Part shown: positions 37,164 through 48,777 of the stretch, piece after piece
How the letters are laid out: each line of letters opens with the position of its first letter
Position numbering within the stretch: the stretch's first letter is position 1
Assembly (NCBI RefSeq): GCF_041260155.1
Contig: NC_091933.1
Span: 33,713,793-33,777,792, forward strand
DNA length: 64,000 nt
DNA from: Ptychodera flava
Taxonomy: Eukaryota > Hemichordata > Enteropneusta > Ptychoderidae
Direction of reading: 5' to 3'
Program-made: the position numbers and the translations under genes
The notes under the pieces: model-generated
Databases searched by the model: none
What the model was told of the DNA's origin: nothing
What the model saw: only the letters and a program-made list of their open reading frames with translations

Positions 37164-37560
37164 ATTTTTCGGCGTGCCCTTCGGGCGCGTAACTTTAATA
37201 ATAATGAGACATTTTTCAGAGCCCCCTCCAAGTGCAAAACTTTAATATATTGGACATATAAGCTTATATGTCAGAGATATCTGTATGTTTAAATTTTTCG
37301 GCGCGCCTTTCGGGCGCTTTACTTTAAAATATCAATCATACAGGCCTTTGCTGCTTACCTCCCCGTTTCGATGTATGGTATCATAATGCACACATTGTGA
37401 AACGGGGAGGTATAAGCTGCAAAGGCCTGTTTTTTCAGCATGACTTTCAATTTATCAGATATATATCAGAGATATCTGGATGTTTAATATTTTTCGGTGA
37501 GCCCTTCGGGCGCAGTACTTTAATATATCAGAGATATATGTCAGAAATATCTTGATGTCT
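37164..37560 (+). repeat. Tandem repeat with CCCTTCGGGCGC core, one unit split by a hairpin
   Basis: Three copies of a unit with TTTTTCGGCGTGCCCTTCGG (and near variants) then GCGC, followed by ACTTTAATATAT and CAGAGATATCT, begin near 37164, 37291 and 37488. Between the second and third units an inverted repeat (37340-37369 with 37399-37430; arms ACAGGCCTTTGCTGCTTACC and reverse complement) appears to have inserted, which would explain the longer spacing. Confidence 0.7.
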
Positions 37561-37784
37561 GTAAATTGAAAGTCTGTTTTGCAAAGTGTACTAATCATTA
37601 TGAAATCTGCAGTTCATATGAAAAGCATGACAAAGTCCTATTAGGCTATTCTGTTTTCTCTATGAGAATTCAAGCAACATGCACCAATATTTCACTGTAT
37701 ATTTGATACAGTGACATACTTGAGAAAGAGAAAAATGACAAGATATTTTTCATTCTCATTGATGCAACTGAGCTTATTAGCTCG

Positions 37785-39045
37785 TGTTCACACACGTGGG
37801 CTAATGTCTGTCGTTTGTGTGTGTGTGTGTGTCTGTCTCTCTGTCTGTCTGTGTTCTCAATATCTCAAAAACGGTTCATCAGATCAGAGTCAAATCTGGT
37901 ACATAGATTCAGTTTGCAAACGGCAAGAACTGGTAAGAGCTGTGATTAGATTTTGGTGGGTGTGGCTTGCTTACTTTTAGCTCATTTGCATATTTAATGA
38001 TTTTAGAAAAAACGGATATAAACTGAGAACGACTGCAAACAATTTAACGAGATTACCTACAAAACACCAAGATATATCAGCCGTGAAAGATATCAGGGGT
38101 ATCATGAAAGATGATTTCCAATTTGCATATTTTATAAACTTTCCTAATTAGGGATATATATGAATTGACTGGACCAAAGTTTATGAAACTTGCTACATAT
38201 ATTGAAGATACTATGATACAAGATTCTTGAAAGTCATTAAGCATTTTCACTTCATCCAACTCCTAATTTGCACATCTAATGAACTTTTGAAATTAGGGAT
38301 ATATATTTGAATTGACTTGACCAAAATTGATGAAACTTGCTATGTGCGTTGAAGATACTATGATACAACATTATTGGAAGTCATTAAGCGTTTTTACTTC
38401 AGCCAATTCCTTATTTGCATATTTAATGAACTATCCTAATTAGAAATATATCTAAATTGACTAGACCAAAGTTCATGAAAGTTACTACGTACATTGAAAA
38501 TACTATGATATAATATTATTGAAAGTCATTAAGGAATTTTACTTCAGTATATTCCTTATTTGCATATTTAATGAACTTTTCTAATTAGGGATATATATCT
38601 GAATGGACTCGTCCAAAGTTGATGAAACTTGCTACATATATTGAAGATACTATAATGCAACATTATTGAAAGCATTTTTACGTCAGCCAATTCCTTATGT
38701 GCTTATTTAATGTACTTTCCTAATTATGGATGTTTATGTGAATGGACTAGACCAAAGTTGACAAAACTTGCTATGTGCATTAAAGACACTATAATACAAC
38801 ATTCTTGAAAATCATTACTTCAACCAATTCCTAATTTGCATATTAAATGAAAACATTTCAGTCAATTTCTAATTTGCATATTTAATGAACTTTCCTAATT
38901 AGGGATATATACTTGGATTTACTTGATCGAAGTTGGCAAAACATGCTATGAACATTGATGATTATACCAGATTATAACAATATTGAAAGTCATTTTACAT
39001 TTTCATGTCAGCTAATTTATAATTTGCATATCTAATGAGCTTTCA
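37785..39045 (-). mobile_element. Tandem-array element, inverted copy, with ~145-bp repeats
   Basis: The left end TTAGCTCGTGTTCACACACG then TGGGCTAATGTCTGTC is the reverse-complement layout of the CTAAAA-ended hairpins at 19-21 kb, followed by (GT)n and CTGTCTGTCTGTG. From about 38140 a tandem array follows, with units of 141-173 bp holding CCTAATTAGGGATATATA, GAATTGACT, ACCAAAGTT, GATGAAACTTGCTA, TTGAAGATACTATGATACAA and AAAGTCATTAAG. About six units are visible. Confidence 0.65.
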
Positions 39046-39746
39046 CAGTTTGGCATAAGCTTATATACACTAACAAAGGGAAATTACACTTGCTTTATAA
39101 AGTGGTGATACAATGGCAGCAGTAAAAGAAATTTCTTATTTTTATTACAGCTAATTCTATATTTGAATACCTAATGACCTTTAAAATAAATCTGTGGTGA
39201 ATATTGTTCATTATGTTGATCATATCACTTTCAATGAAGTTGCAAACATGTGACAAAGGTTCAAATTTACGCATAACTGCAATATATAATGAAACACGTG
39301 AGCATTTTCAGTTCATATGTGGTTTTCCTTTGTGTCACAGGTTTACAGTAAAAAGGTGCATTTTCTTGACTAAAATAATTGGTTAACAAAAGGCAGTTTT
39401 TGTCATTATGATCAGTGCTTTTATGGTTTCAATTTTAAAAGACAAGGTCCTCTCAGACACAGCGCATATCAGATTTGGCTACAAAATAAAAAATAGCTCT
39501 CTCTGGCTTCTCAGGAGATGTAGTTGGCAGGCTGGCAAGTCTAAATATCCATCAAAGTGTACATGTTTGATATTAATGATTGGCATCCATTTATGTACAA
39601 TAGTTCTGGGCATCTGTTTATGCGTAGAAAGTGTGGAATACATTCACAGCTCATTAAAAATATTGACACTTTAAAATTCCTATCTTGCAACTGACTTGAC
39701 AACAATTAATTAAACACCGAATAACTGAATGTTTAAAATACGCCCA

Positions 39747-39748
<2 letters not shown>

Positions 39749-39828
<80 letters not shown>

Positions 39829-39831
39829 TAT
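39749..39831. repeat. (AT)n microsatellite
   Basis: An almost pure AT dinucleotide run of about 80 bp with one interruption near the right end. It forms one side of the region around the Penelope-like element. Confidence 0.95.
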
Positions 39832-40025
39832 CGAAGTATACAGATGTCCTCGTTGGAAATTACAGTGCTCGATGCTAAGCAGAGCGTTATTGAAAACAAA
39901 TTACTTCAAGTACATAAGTAATGAAATTTGTTACTTAAGTTTCATGCATCCTGCAATCTTCAGACAGAAGTGAAAGGATTCGTAGCTCGACACTCTTATA
40001 TATTTTATAGATTACTGAAGTAATT

Positions 40026-40027
<2 letters not shown>

Positions 40028-40098
<71 letters not shown>

Positions 40099-40104
40099 TA
40101 TATA
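40028..40104. repeat. (AT)n microsatellite at the 3' side of the Penelope-like element
   Basis: About 75 bp of AT dinucleotides ending in AAATATATATATTGACAGG, directly next to the 3' end of the Penelope-like remnant. Confidence 0.95.
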
Positions 40105-40114
40105 TTGACAGGAT

Positions 40115-41757
40115 AGGTCAAGCAGCACCAACTCTAGGACACAGTGTTCTTCACTACAAACAAAATTTTATTGTCCGACGTTTGTGGGCTTAATCCCACT
40201 TCATCAGGGTTAAAAACTGAAATAAACGGATAACAGACTATAAAGCATGTGAAAGAAAATACAGAAGCTAAAAAATTGGAACGAACTTGAAAAGCGAAAC
40301 TCTAAAAAAAGTACTTTTAGTGGTAACTGGACCTCGGACTCAACACGAGGATCTATATTACACAAAGAGTTGTGGAACAACGCAAGACTGTACTCACTTG
40401 TTGACTGTCAAGATGGAAATGACACTGAACCAACCAGAGCAGAGGTTGAAATGCATTGGGTGATTGACACCTACAAGCTGATTTGCATATATTGAATGCG
40501 ATGTACATCACATGCAGACGTAAGAAATGTGCAATACGGTGTACAATACAAATGAACCAACAATGTCTTAGAAAGTGGAGAGACAGCTGTAGGAAAACCA
40601 ACCGGTACTGAAATATTTAAACCAGGAGAAAATAGAACTCTACTGAAGTGAAAATTTCACCATCAAAATAAAAAACTAGTAAAAGTACAGGGTAAAATTC
40701 AATGTCAATATTCTAAAAAAGATGTAAAAGTCTCAAATAATAATGATCACCATCAAAATAAAAAATGGTAAAAATACAGGGTAAAATTCAATGTCAATAC
40801 TTAAAAGATGTAAATGTGTTGAAAAACAAATGTGATAAAAAATGTGATAAAAATAAGGTATCACCCGTATGTAGTCAAACTGACAGGGAGGGTGAAAAAT
40901 ACCCGAAAGTCAATGATTGAATAAAAGTTACACTATAGCAGGAATGGGTGACTCTCTATTGAGTCCCTTTGGATACATGGTGTTAAGTAAAATATCCACT
41001 TTGTTTCAACAATGTCCCTAGAATTTTTACCATTGTGATCACTGTTATGAACCGTTTCCAAGATAATGACTTTCATATTCTTTACTGAATGGTTGGGAAG
41101 GTTAAAATGCTGACTTACAAATAGTGCTGGATTATTGAGATCATTGTTTTTACATTTTATCATGCTTCTGTGACCGGCCATTCTGTACCTTATTTTGTTT
41201 TTAGTTGGCCAATATACTGACATAAGCATATATCACAAATACACAATAAATGGCATTTTCAGTATTACAGTTGTATACTGTCCCTTTATTTTGAAAGTTT
41301 TACCGTTGCTATGACTTGTTATGCTGTCCGTGGTGACCATCTGTGAACACATTACTCTGCATCTAGTATCATTACATGGCCGTGAGCTCCGTTTATTCTG
41401 TTGTTGTTGTGTTGTTGTTGTTGTTGTTGTAATCTGTGTCTTACAATCAACTGGCCAAGATTGGCACAAACTCTGTCCGAAATGAGGGGAGGTGTAGGGG
41501 AAACCATAGACATTCTTTCAGAGAGCTGCAGGATTTTATGGTGTCTTTTGGCTAGTTGTCTGACGTCTGGTCGCATAGGATTGAAGTCGTTGACCCAAAC
41601 CACTCTATCCATGGATTGCTTTTTATTGTAACGGAGAAAGGATGATCTTGGTTTTCTTACGAACTTCATCTATAATGGTTTGTATTTTGGTGGCCTGGTA
41701 ACCAGATTTGATCAGTCTGTCCTTGAATTCACTGGCCCGTTGATCAAACCACATATC
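40115..41757 (-). pseudogene. Degenerate Penelope-like retroelement, C-terminal reverse-transcriptase linker and GIY-YIG part
   Basis: On the minus strand, reading from about 41757, fragments in shifting frames match the 3' third of a Penelope-like element. These are [18 protein letters not shown], then VVWVNDFNPMRPDVRQLAK and the linker, then a Cys-containing block (PCNDTRCRV, then SNGKTFKIKG), and then a GIY-YIG-like nuclease part (VYWPTKNKIRYRMAGHRSM, QHFNLPNHSVKNMKVI, RDIVETKWI). The GIY-YIG core is damaged, several frameshifts are needed, and a (GTT)n expansion sits inside (41400-41431). Downstream is CCCTGATGAAGTGGGATTAA, a 3' motif common in this class. The reverse-transcriptase catalytic core is absent, so this is a 5'-truncated dead copy. 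AT tracts flank both sides. Confidence 0.85.
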
Positions 41758-41768
41758 GAGTGAACATA

Positions 41769-41771
<3 letters not shown>

Positions 41772-41858
<87 letters not shown>
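41772..41858. repeat. (AT)n microsatellite at the 5' side of the Penelope-like element
   Basis: About 85 bp of nearly pure AT dinucleotides. With 40028-40104 it brackets the Penelope-like remnant. The YIYIYI reading frames here are meaningless. Confidence 0.95.
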
Positions 41859-41864
<6 letters not shown>

Positions 41865-42633
41865 ATATTCCACCTTTTGTTTTACCTTTGTCACGCTGGG
41901 GCGTCACCCTGTTTTCGAAATTTGGAATGGGGGTCACCCTGTTTTCTAAAGTTTGAATGGCGGCATCCACTTTTTGACGTCGGCAAAAAATTATCCACCC
42001 CCCAGGCCGAATAAACTGACCCGTCCCTTATACAGATGTCGCACTGAGTTCGTTCAACTAAAAGCACTTAGCAAAGGCGTTCTGAAATCGATGCCAGCCA
42101 CGTGGGCCACGTACATGGCAGTGCAATAGGCAATAGGAATTGACTCTTACATTTCCCGGGGCATCGGAAGCGGATTTTGACGCCAGGATCTCCCCTGTAA
42201 GGCGGATTTTTTTCAATTCACTATTTTCTATTTCGTATCTTCTCCTAGGTCCTGACATCGGGTGCATGGTTGTTTGGTAGGTCAGGTATTTCATCACAGT
42301 CACCCCCTCCTCTTTCGCACCTTTTAGTTGGTGTACCACTTTAGGGAGCGTTCAGTTGTTATGGAATGGCGGCCGGCAAATTTTTCTCGTGCCTCTGTCA
42401 AAATTAGTGACCTGCTTAAAAACTCTGATGACCCCTATAAAAGTATTGTCCAAAGATGACGACCCTCCCTGATCTTAGAGTTAATGAAGGTGACAATTTT
42501 CAACTATTATGAATGCCCTCACCACAGGGTACCTGCAGGCATTATTCGTCAAGAAGTTATGAATATGATCAATAAATATCAATTACTAATTTTTTTCATT
42601 ACACAAGCCTTACCTGTGTCGGGGCTATCCATT

Positions 42634-42853
42634 ACTTTACCCTCGCCATCTCTTCATAGTATTTCAAAGAAAACATACAGTCCATATCTGTTATGCTTAT
42701 CGTCCTGGCCGAATAAACTCGTTATTTGATCAGGGCGATAAACCCCTCATTTGGCGATCGGCAGAATAAATTAATGAAGAGGATTAGGGAGGGCAATTAA
42801 TAGATATGGACTGTTTTCTTTGAAATACTATACAGAGATAGCGAGGGTAAAGT
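42634..42853. repeat. Inverted repeat, ~55-bp arms
   Basis: The arm ACTTTACCCTCGCCATCTCT and following bases (42634-42689) is matched inverted at 42802-42853 (AGATATGGACTGTTTTCTTT and so on). The loop is about 110 bp. Similarity stops sharply outside the arms. It is probably a foldback/MITE remnant and lies about 25 bp from the MITE at 42878. Confidence 0.75.
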
Positions 42854-42877
42854 ATAATAGGTACGCACGCGCCACAG

Positions 42878-43187
42878 TAGACTTGGTTCAAGTCTGTGAT
42901 TTGTGAATGTTTGAGGGGAGTGAACGCAATGATTTGTTCTGTTTTCATCTGAAACGCGTAAGTGGAGCGGACGTGATGAGTGGGGTGAACGCTATACGGG
43001 TGAGTTTCACCCGGACTCACAACCGGCAGAAACTAATTCACTACTGTGCTGACTCAATCGTTGTGAAAATTAACCTGGCCTGGGCTGCCAAGTTCCGAAT
43101 AGGTTGGTACGAAATAGGAGAGACACATGAAAAATTATTACAAATGATTTTAATATTTTAAAAATTCACCGACTTGAACCAAGTCTA
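42878..43187. mobile_element. 310-bp MITE with probable 9-bp target-site duplication
   Basis: The left end TAGACTTGGTTCAAGTCTG and the right end, reading inward on the opposite strand, TAGACTTGGTTCAAGTCGG are inverted copies. The end itself is a palindrome (GACTTGGTTCAAGTC). Outside stand GCGCCACAG (42869-42877) and GCGACACAG (43188-43196), a 9-bp duplication with one difference. A 9-bp duplication points to Mutator-like elements; an 8-bp reading would fit hAT. No transposase inside. Confidence 0.8.
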
Positions 43188-44104
43188 GCGACACAGTTAA
43201 GGCTTGTATAATGACAAGAAAGTTTAATATATGACATTTATTTATCATATTCATAACTTCTAGACGAGCAATGCCTGCAATACCCTGTGCTCTCACTGGT
43301 ACGTTTATACACTAGTGCGATGTCAGTAAGACTGCATTGGTTTTTTGGGGCGGGAACTGGAGGAATCACGATTAAAATCTAAAATCGTTAAACTTTATAA
43401 ACTTTATTTTCATCTGCAGAAATGGTCTTCTCTTATGTTGTATGTAACAAACTGAAGAGTACCTTTTGTTTCTAGATTTGCTTCCAGAAATGTATATTCT
43501 ATTTTGGATTTATGTATCAGTCATGGCTGTTGTTGGCCCAAATACAAAGTTACAAAAAAAGAAAAAGAATCTTAAGTCGTTTAAACCCTCAATACCCTCA
43601 TAAACATTTCAAACCCCTCTATTAAATCAAATGTCCCAACTATCATATGGCCCAACAATATTAAACTAAGAATTTTGTTTTACACCCTATGATGTTGAAA
43701 TATTCAGTATTTAGCTTACCAACTCAGCCCGTGTTCATTTGTATCGTCGACAAATACATTTCACTCTGGACTAATTCAATCATCAACAATAGTATATACA
43801 TATAGAAGCTTTATTATCAAATTATATTGTGTGTTTCAGCATGCTGTGCGGGGATAGCAAGATTCTGTAGTTGATTACTTTATTATAAATTTTGAAAAAG
43901 AAAATTATCAATACTTGCAGCTTCTGTTCTCTGTTACATGGTCTACTTGTTATTTTCTTTTCATAAAAATTCGATGGCCTTAGTACTATTTTAGATTTTT
44001 TCAATATGGAAGTCATGGAAATATATAAAATTATTCCAGAATTTGTTTGTTTTTATCATTATTATTTACGTCAGATATATTGGATGAAATAACAATGTTA
44101 TTCA

Positions 44105-44720
44105 TTTTAGCTCACGTGTTCACACAAGTGAGCTAACGTCGCAGAAATATGTCTGTCTGTCTGTCTGCCTGTCTGAAATCTGACATCTGATGATGAAACG
44201 GGTGAGATTGGAATGAAATCTGGAACATACATTCTGTTTGAGAATAGCAGATAATGGGTAGTTTTTGGGGTGCGGCTTGCATTTTTATGCAAGCCATTAT
44301 TAATGACTTTAAAAAAAGGAATAAAATTGAGGATGGCTGTACAAAACTTGATGCAAATTGCTACATATGTTGATCACACTAGGATATATCAACGATGAAA
44401 CATATTGAAGGATTCAGTGACATGAACGTTAACTGCTAATTTGGGTATTTGATAAACTTTCATGAATGACGTTGTGGGCCTATATTGTTTTTCTATGTCA
44501 TATCCTGATTTAAAACAAATCCTGATTTTAAATAAAATAAATAAAAAAATAATATCTGGATTTACTTGATCAAAGTTGATGAAACTTGCTATGTGCATTT
44601 AAGATACTATCATATAACGTTATTGAAAGTCATTTAGCGGGATTTTTACTTCAGCTAATTACTAATTTGAATATTTACTGAGCACACGGGAGCATTTTCA
44701 GTTCATATTTGGTTTATTGA
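44105..44720 (-). mobile_element. Inverted copy of the hairpin/CTAAAA repeat family
   Basis: It starts TTTTAGCTCACGTGTTCACA then CAAGTGAGCTAACG, a hairpin, followed by CTGTCTGTCTGTCTGCCTG. This is the reverse complement of the 3' layout at 19-21 kb. Further in, GATCAAAGTTGATGAAACTT then GCTATGTGCA matches the ~145-bp units of the copy at 38 kb. The inner boundary is unclear. Confidence 0.6.
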
Positions 44721-46334
44721 ATTTCCAACCAAACTCTGTAATCTGAAAATGTAAAAAACTAGGGGACCAAAATACTTTTAGATCCCACCCCTATACCCAG
44801 TGCAAACCGTTAAAATCACACCTCAAATGTACCTCAAACTTTCAAAATCGTCAATACCATCCCTTGCCCAGGATATTATTTGTAATTGCAGCCTAACATC
44901 TGCAGAAAAATAGTATACACAATGTACTGTGTTTTGGAAGTTAACTGATTTAATACATATTCTGCAGGGTATATGGTATGGGCATCGAAGTTCCTGAGTG
45001 TTCTTGGTGTCGGTAGGTGCGCACTCGAGAAAAACATACACCGGACACCTCAAGCGCCTGTGGGTGGGCTGATGGTAAGGAAAAGTAAAACATGTTAAAA
45101 TAGTTTTGCAAGGAACCAAGGATAAACCTGTAGTCATTTGGCGTGATCTTGACCAAAAATGGTAAATGTCGCATCACTCCCACGATTAAAGGTTGGGGGC
45201 GCTGTTTCGGGTTGTTGGAGCACATGACCATTTTCTCTGAAACCGAATATAACCAGCGAACCATATCACATACGTTCAGTTTCCTTCTGTGACATTATAG
45301 GCTTTTATCCAATAACGCTACTTACTAGTATTCTTTACATAATTTGATCTTTTTTATCTTAATTCTCTGGTCACCGTGACTGACGAGTCCAATATAGATG
45401 AATGTTTCCTGTATTAGGCCTAAACGGGACTTACCTTATCTTAAACCCTTCGGACTCAAATTTTTTTCGCAGTTTCAAAAATCACGTATGATTTTGTTGC
45501 CTTTTGATAGTGGGTAACACCAAAATAAAAAATAAATGAATGAATAAAGTTCCTGACCACTTACCCCAACACATGATTTTTATGTATGCCTATGATCGTG
45601 TGGGACAATGCACCTAAAGTCAGTGAATCAAACCTGTGAACAAACTTTGCTAGCCAAGGGTTTTTTCTCTGGCAGGGACTCTCCCTCGGAACAATGCTAA
45701 GGCCAAACTTTTTTTTTGTCTTTTAAAATAGAAAATGGCCAACATCCTTTTGGGGAATTCAAACACTGCCGCCATAAAGTAAAATGGTAGCCTCTGAGAA
45801 AGAAACCAGGAGAACATTTCAGAATATTTATTGAACATATTAATTGATCCATAACATGAATTCGCATGTAGATGTCATGTTTCTGCAACTTCCATTTTCA
45901 CAATTCAATGTACATTAGTGCACATAAATGCATCCTGGGATTGAAACCCTGGAAATGTCCAAATTCACATTTTGAGTACGTGTTTTTTTCAAAGTTGACA
46001 CAGCCTGCACTGCGCATTATTGACTAACAAGTCTATTGTTCACTTTGTGTATGTTACCTATAATACTGTTTCTCACTGTTTTCTTTTTCGAACAGTTTTC
46101 TATTCGGCGCTCTTTTTATTTTATTATTTTCATGATATTTTCTTTTTCAAAACTGTAAAAAAGGCGTGACGAGCATGTTTTCTCATGACGCGCGCGATTA
46201 CGGCAAACAAAACACTTTTTGGCAAAAAGCATTTTACAGGAGACAAAGCGAGACGAATTTTACTACACAAAATGAAACACCTTTCTAGCCACTACATCCT
46301 CATCATTCAATCGTCCTTGCCAGGTAGTGAAGAC

Positions 46335-46338
<4 letters not shown>

Positions 46339-46392
<54 letters not shown>
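46339..46392. repeat. (CT)n microsatellite
   Basis: About 52 bp of pure CT dinucleotides, roughly 2.4 kb upstream of the ABHD14 coding exon. Confidence 0.95.
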
Positions 46393-46394
<2 letters not shown>

Positions 46395-47244
46395 AACTAC
46401 CGACTGCGTGTCCCCCGTGTTCAATGTGACCTTTCACCCGTTACCTAGTTCCTTACTTTTAGAATCTAGTTTCGACACAAGAATTATCTGACAATTTAAA
46501 CCGAAATAGAGGTGTCGATTACTTTTGACAAGCTCTTTTCGTTCAATGAAAATATATAATATGCTCATATTTTAGTCAATCTTTTTCGAAATTCTCATAT
46601 ATTTAGACAATTGGGATTTTTCGAACGAGAGACTGTATACTACGACTCGGGTACGGTCCGTCGATCGCTCGTCTGGTCATTACTAGTGTAGTATACCGTA
46701 AACGCGAGTTCTAACTTCTATTTTGAAGGTGCCCACACCCACCTGTAGTTTAAGGATAAAAGGTGATCACGCGTGGTCGTGAGGGTAAAGTACGGGGTTA
46801 CACGAACTTTGACATTTCCCAGGTGCTGCAAAATCTTTGGGCAAGGTAGGTTTTAGCAAGCAGGTAGGGATATGGGTTCTGGGTTTTTGTTCAGAATTGT
46901 TCTCTATCATTGACATATTTCACTGCCGTGTACGTGGAGGTTACACCTTCGTGACGATGTTTTAAGGCCACGGAGATGTCATCTGAAAAACACATGCGGT
47001 ACGTACCTCACAATATCTCCCGCACCTTTATCCCAGCGCAGTGTCTGATGTCCACACCGCGCACATCTACCATTTATATACCAGGGACCTCTTTAGTCAT
47101 GTTGGCGCAAACGGCTGTGCCCTGTGCCCGCACCACAGCCTTTGTTTGTTGGCTCGAGCAGTTTTCAGATATTAGACAGTGAGTGGTTACAGGTCGACGG
47201 ACTGGGCTTTGCGTTTTTATGCACGTCACTAGAGCCAGAACAAA

Positions 47245-47370
47245 TCAGTTTGCTACTTCCATTCAGTTACGAGTGGAGTGATACGTACCGGCCACCGCGT
47301 ACTATGCATAGTACGCGGCGGCCGGTACGTATCACTCCACTCGTAACTTCAGTTTGCTACTTCCATTCAG
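47245..47370. repeat. 82-bp near-perfect palindrome bracketed by 22-bp direct repeats
   Basis: Positions 47266-47347 form a palindrome centred on ATGCAT with 41-bp arms starting GTTACGAGTGGAGTGATACG. There is one A/G mismatch near CCGGCC. The 22-bp sequence beginning TCAGTTTGCTACTTCC stands in direct orientation on both sides (47245-47266 and 47349-47370). The architecture matches the hairpin at 33258-33371, with unrelated sequence. Nothing is encoded. Confidence 0.92.
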
Positions 47371-47404
47371 CATCTTAATATGAACGCCCTTGCAGCAGCT
47401 CCAT

Positions 47405-47496
47405 AGCCCAGAACTTTCCCCTGAGATTCTGTGTGATGGGGAAAGGATTTTGTGTGTTCCCCATCATCCAAAATCACCGGGGAAAGTTCTAGGCTT
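47405..47496. repeat. Imperfect hairpin, 39-bp arms
   Basis: AGCCCAGAACTTTCCCC and following bases (47405-47442) pair with 47458-47496 (CCGGGGAAAGTTCTAGGCT at its end), with about 15 bp of loop and a few mismatches. It lies 35 bp after the direct-repeat-flanked palindrome. Confidence 0.8.
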
Positions 47497-48449
47497 TGGA
47501 ACTGCAGCAAGAACGTTATGATAGTTCTGAATCTCAATCTATCCATTCATCCATTCATTCATGCCCATAGATGATAATACGATCTGTGGTACGTCCATGA
47601 CTGGACAATGTTTGTGAGTGGGACAATGTCCGGCAGTAGTGATGCAAAAGAGAAATTCTGTTTCATTAGCCTGCCGGACTTATAGTCCTGTTCATGGACA
47701 TAGTCCAGCTAATGAATGCCTGTGGATACGCAATCTGGGCTCTGATGATTCCTGCAAAACATTATTGAACAGGCTTCGGTGCCAAATTTGTGATGTCTGT
47801 GTAAATGATGATTGTATCAAGATGAAGGCTGACATGATAATTGCATATTGTGTATCTGTACACCAGCTGGCATTGCAGGTCATAAGGTTGATGAGATATC
47901 AAACTTGTTGTGGGGCCAGTTTTCAACAGTCACAGTCACCAACAAGCCATAGCCTCGGAAACAAATATGTGTATCCATTCAGTTATAGCTGTGATATCAC
48001 AGCGGTACTTGTGGCGTATATCGAACGCACTCAGGTCAAGGGTCACCGCCACAGTGTACAACTGCAATATCACAGCTACCATTCAGTGTGTCTCATCCTG
48101 TTTGGTCTTTAGTGATAGAAGTACAAGTGACAACCAATAGCAGTACAACTATGTCCTAAACGACAAGTGTATTGGACAATTATACCTGCATAGTGCCATG
48201 TACTGGGGCATAGATCTTGATATTTTGTAAAAAACCTGATATTATTGTTGATATGAGAGCTATTACAAGAACTGTATAATGAGGTACACTTATGTAATTA
48301 GGTGGACAGCAACCTATAGTAAGGCATTGCTGTATCCATCACATTGATTTTAGGCCGTCATATTTTTTCCAGATTCAGATTCAGACTCAGATGCGTTGTA
48401 ATCAAGTCTGAAAATGAATAGGAGATGTTAGGATAAAGTTTAGGGTTTA

Positions 48450-48474
48450 GAGTGTGTGGCTACAGACCCACAGG
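48450..48474. repeat. Partial end of the CTGTGGGTC foldback family
   Basis: GTGTGGCTACAGACCCACAG is, inverted, the same terminal sequence as the foldbacks at 36847 and 58024. No second arm is visible nearby, so this is a solo fragment. Confidence 0.4.
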
Positions 48475-48777
48475 AGAAACCCTTTGTAGTTCATATGCAA
48501 ATGTTGGTTGAAAAGTCTTCATCGTCTTCACTCTGGTACCATTCAAGGTCATGGCTACAGGTAGAGTAGAATGAATAGTGAGTGTAGCTGCAGTGAGAGC
48601 GATGGGATAATTATCCAGTCTGTAGGTTAATACTTGGCCCATCTAGCATGGTGAGAAATAATTAAGTGGCCGTAATGGCAATTTATTGCTTATTAAAAGC
48701 ATTCATAAAGTGTTTCTCTATGATATTTCAGCCATTTTCACTGTCTCTGAATGTTTTAATATTTTTTTTGATTGCAG

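Larger units (their letters stand above)
36487..48777. other. Intergenic: dispanin 5' flank to ABHD14 5' flank
   Basis: Divergent promoters for the dispanin gene (minus) and ABHD14 (plus) should lie at the two ends. In between are foldback elements, two long (AT)n tracts around a Penelope-like remnant, a MITE with target duplication, and a (CT)n tract. The stretches 45130-46330 and 47500-48700 hold only unrecognised short reading frames. The CpG-richer part at about 46620-47200 may be the ABHD14 promoter region, with GGGCAAGGTAGG near 46850 as a possible 5' UTR donor, but this is weak. Confidence 0.5.

Noticed and set aside
41401..41631. Poly-Gln or poly-Cys frames across the (GTT)n tract
   Set aside because: They are microsatellite translation within the Penelope-like remnant.
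44823..45264. Two overlapping 104-codon minus-strand frames
   Set aside because: Both frames are unfamiliar, overlap each other and lack splice partners; likely chance.
47618..48112. 164-codon frame upstream of ABHD14 as a separate gene
   Set aside because: It lacks a usual ATG start at its beginning, contains no recognisable domain and has no clear splice context. Its length is possible by chance in this base composition.
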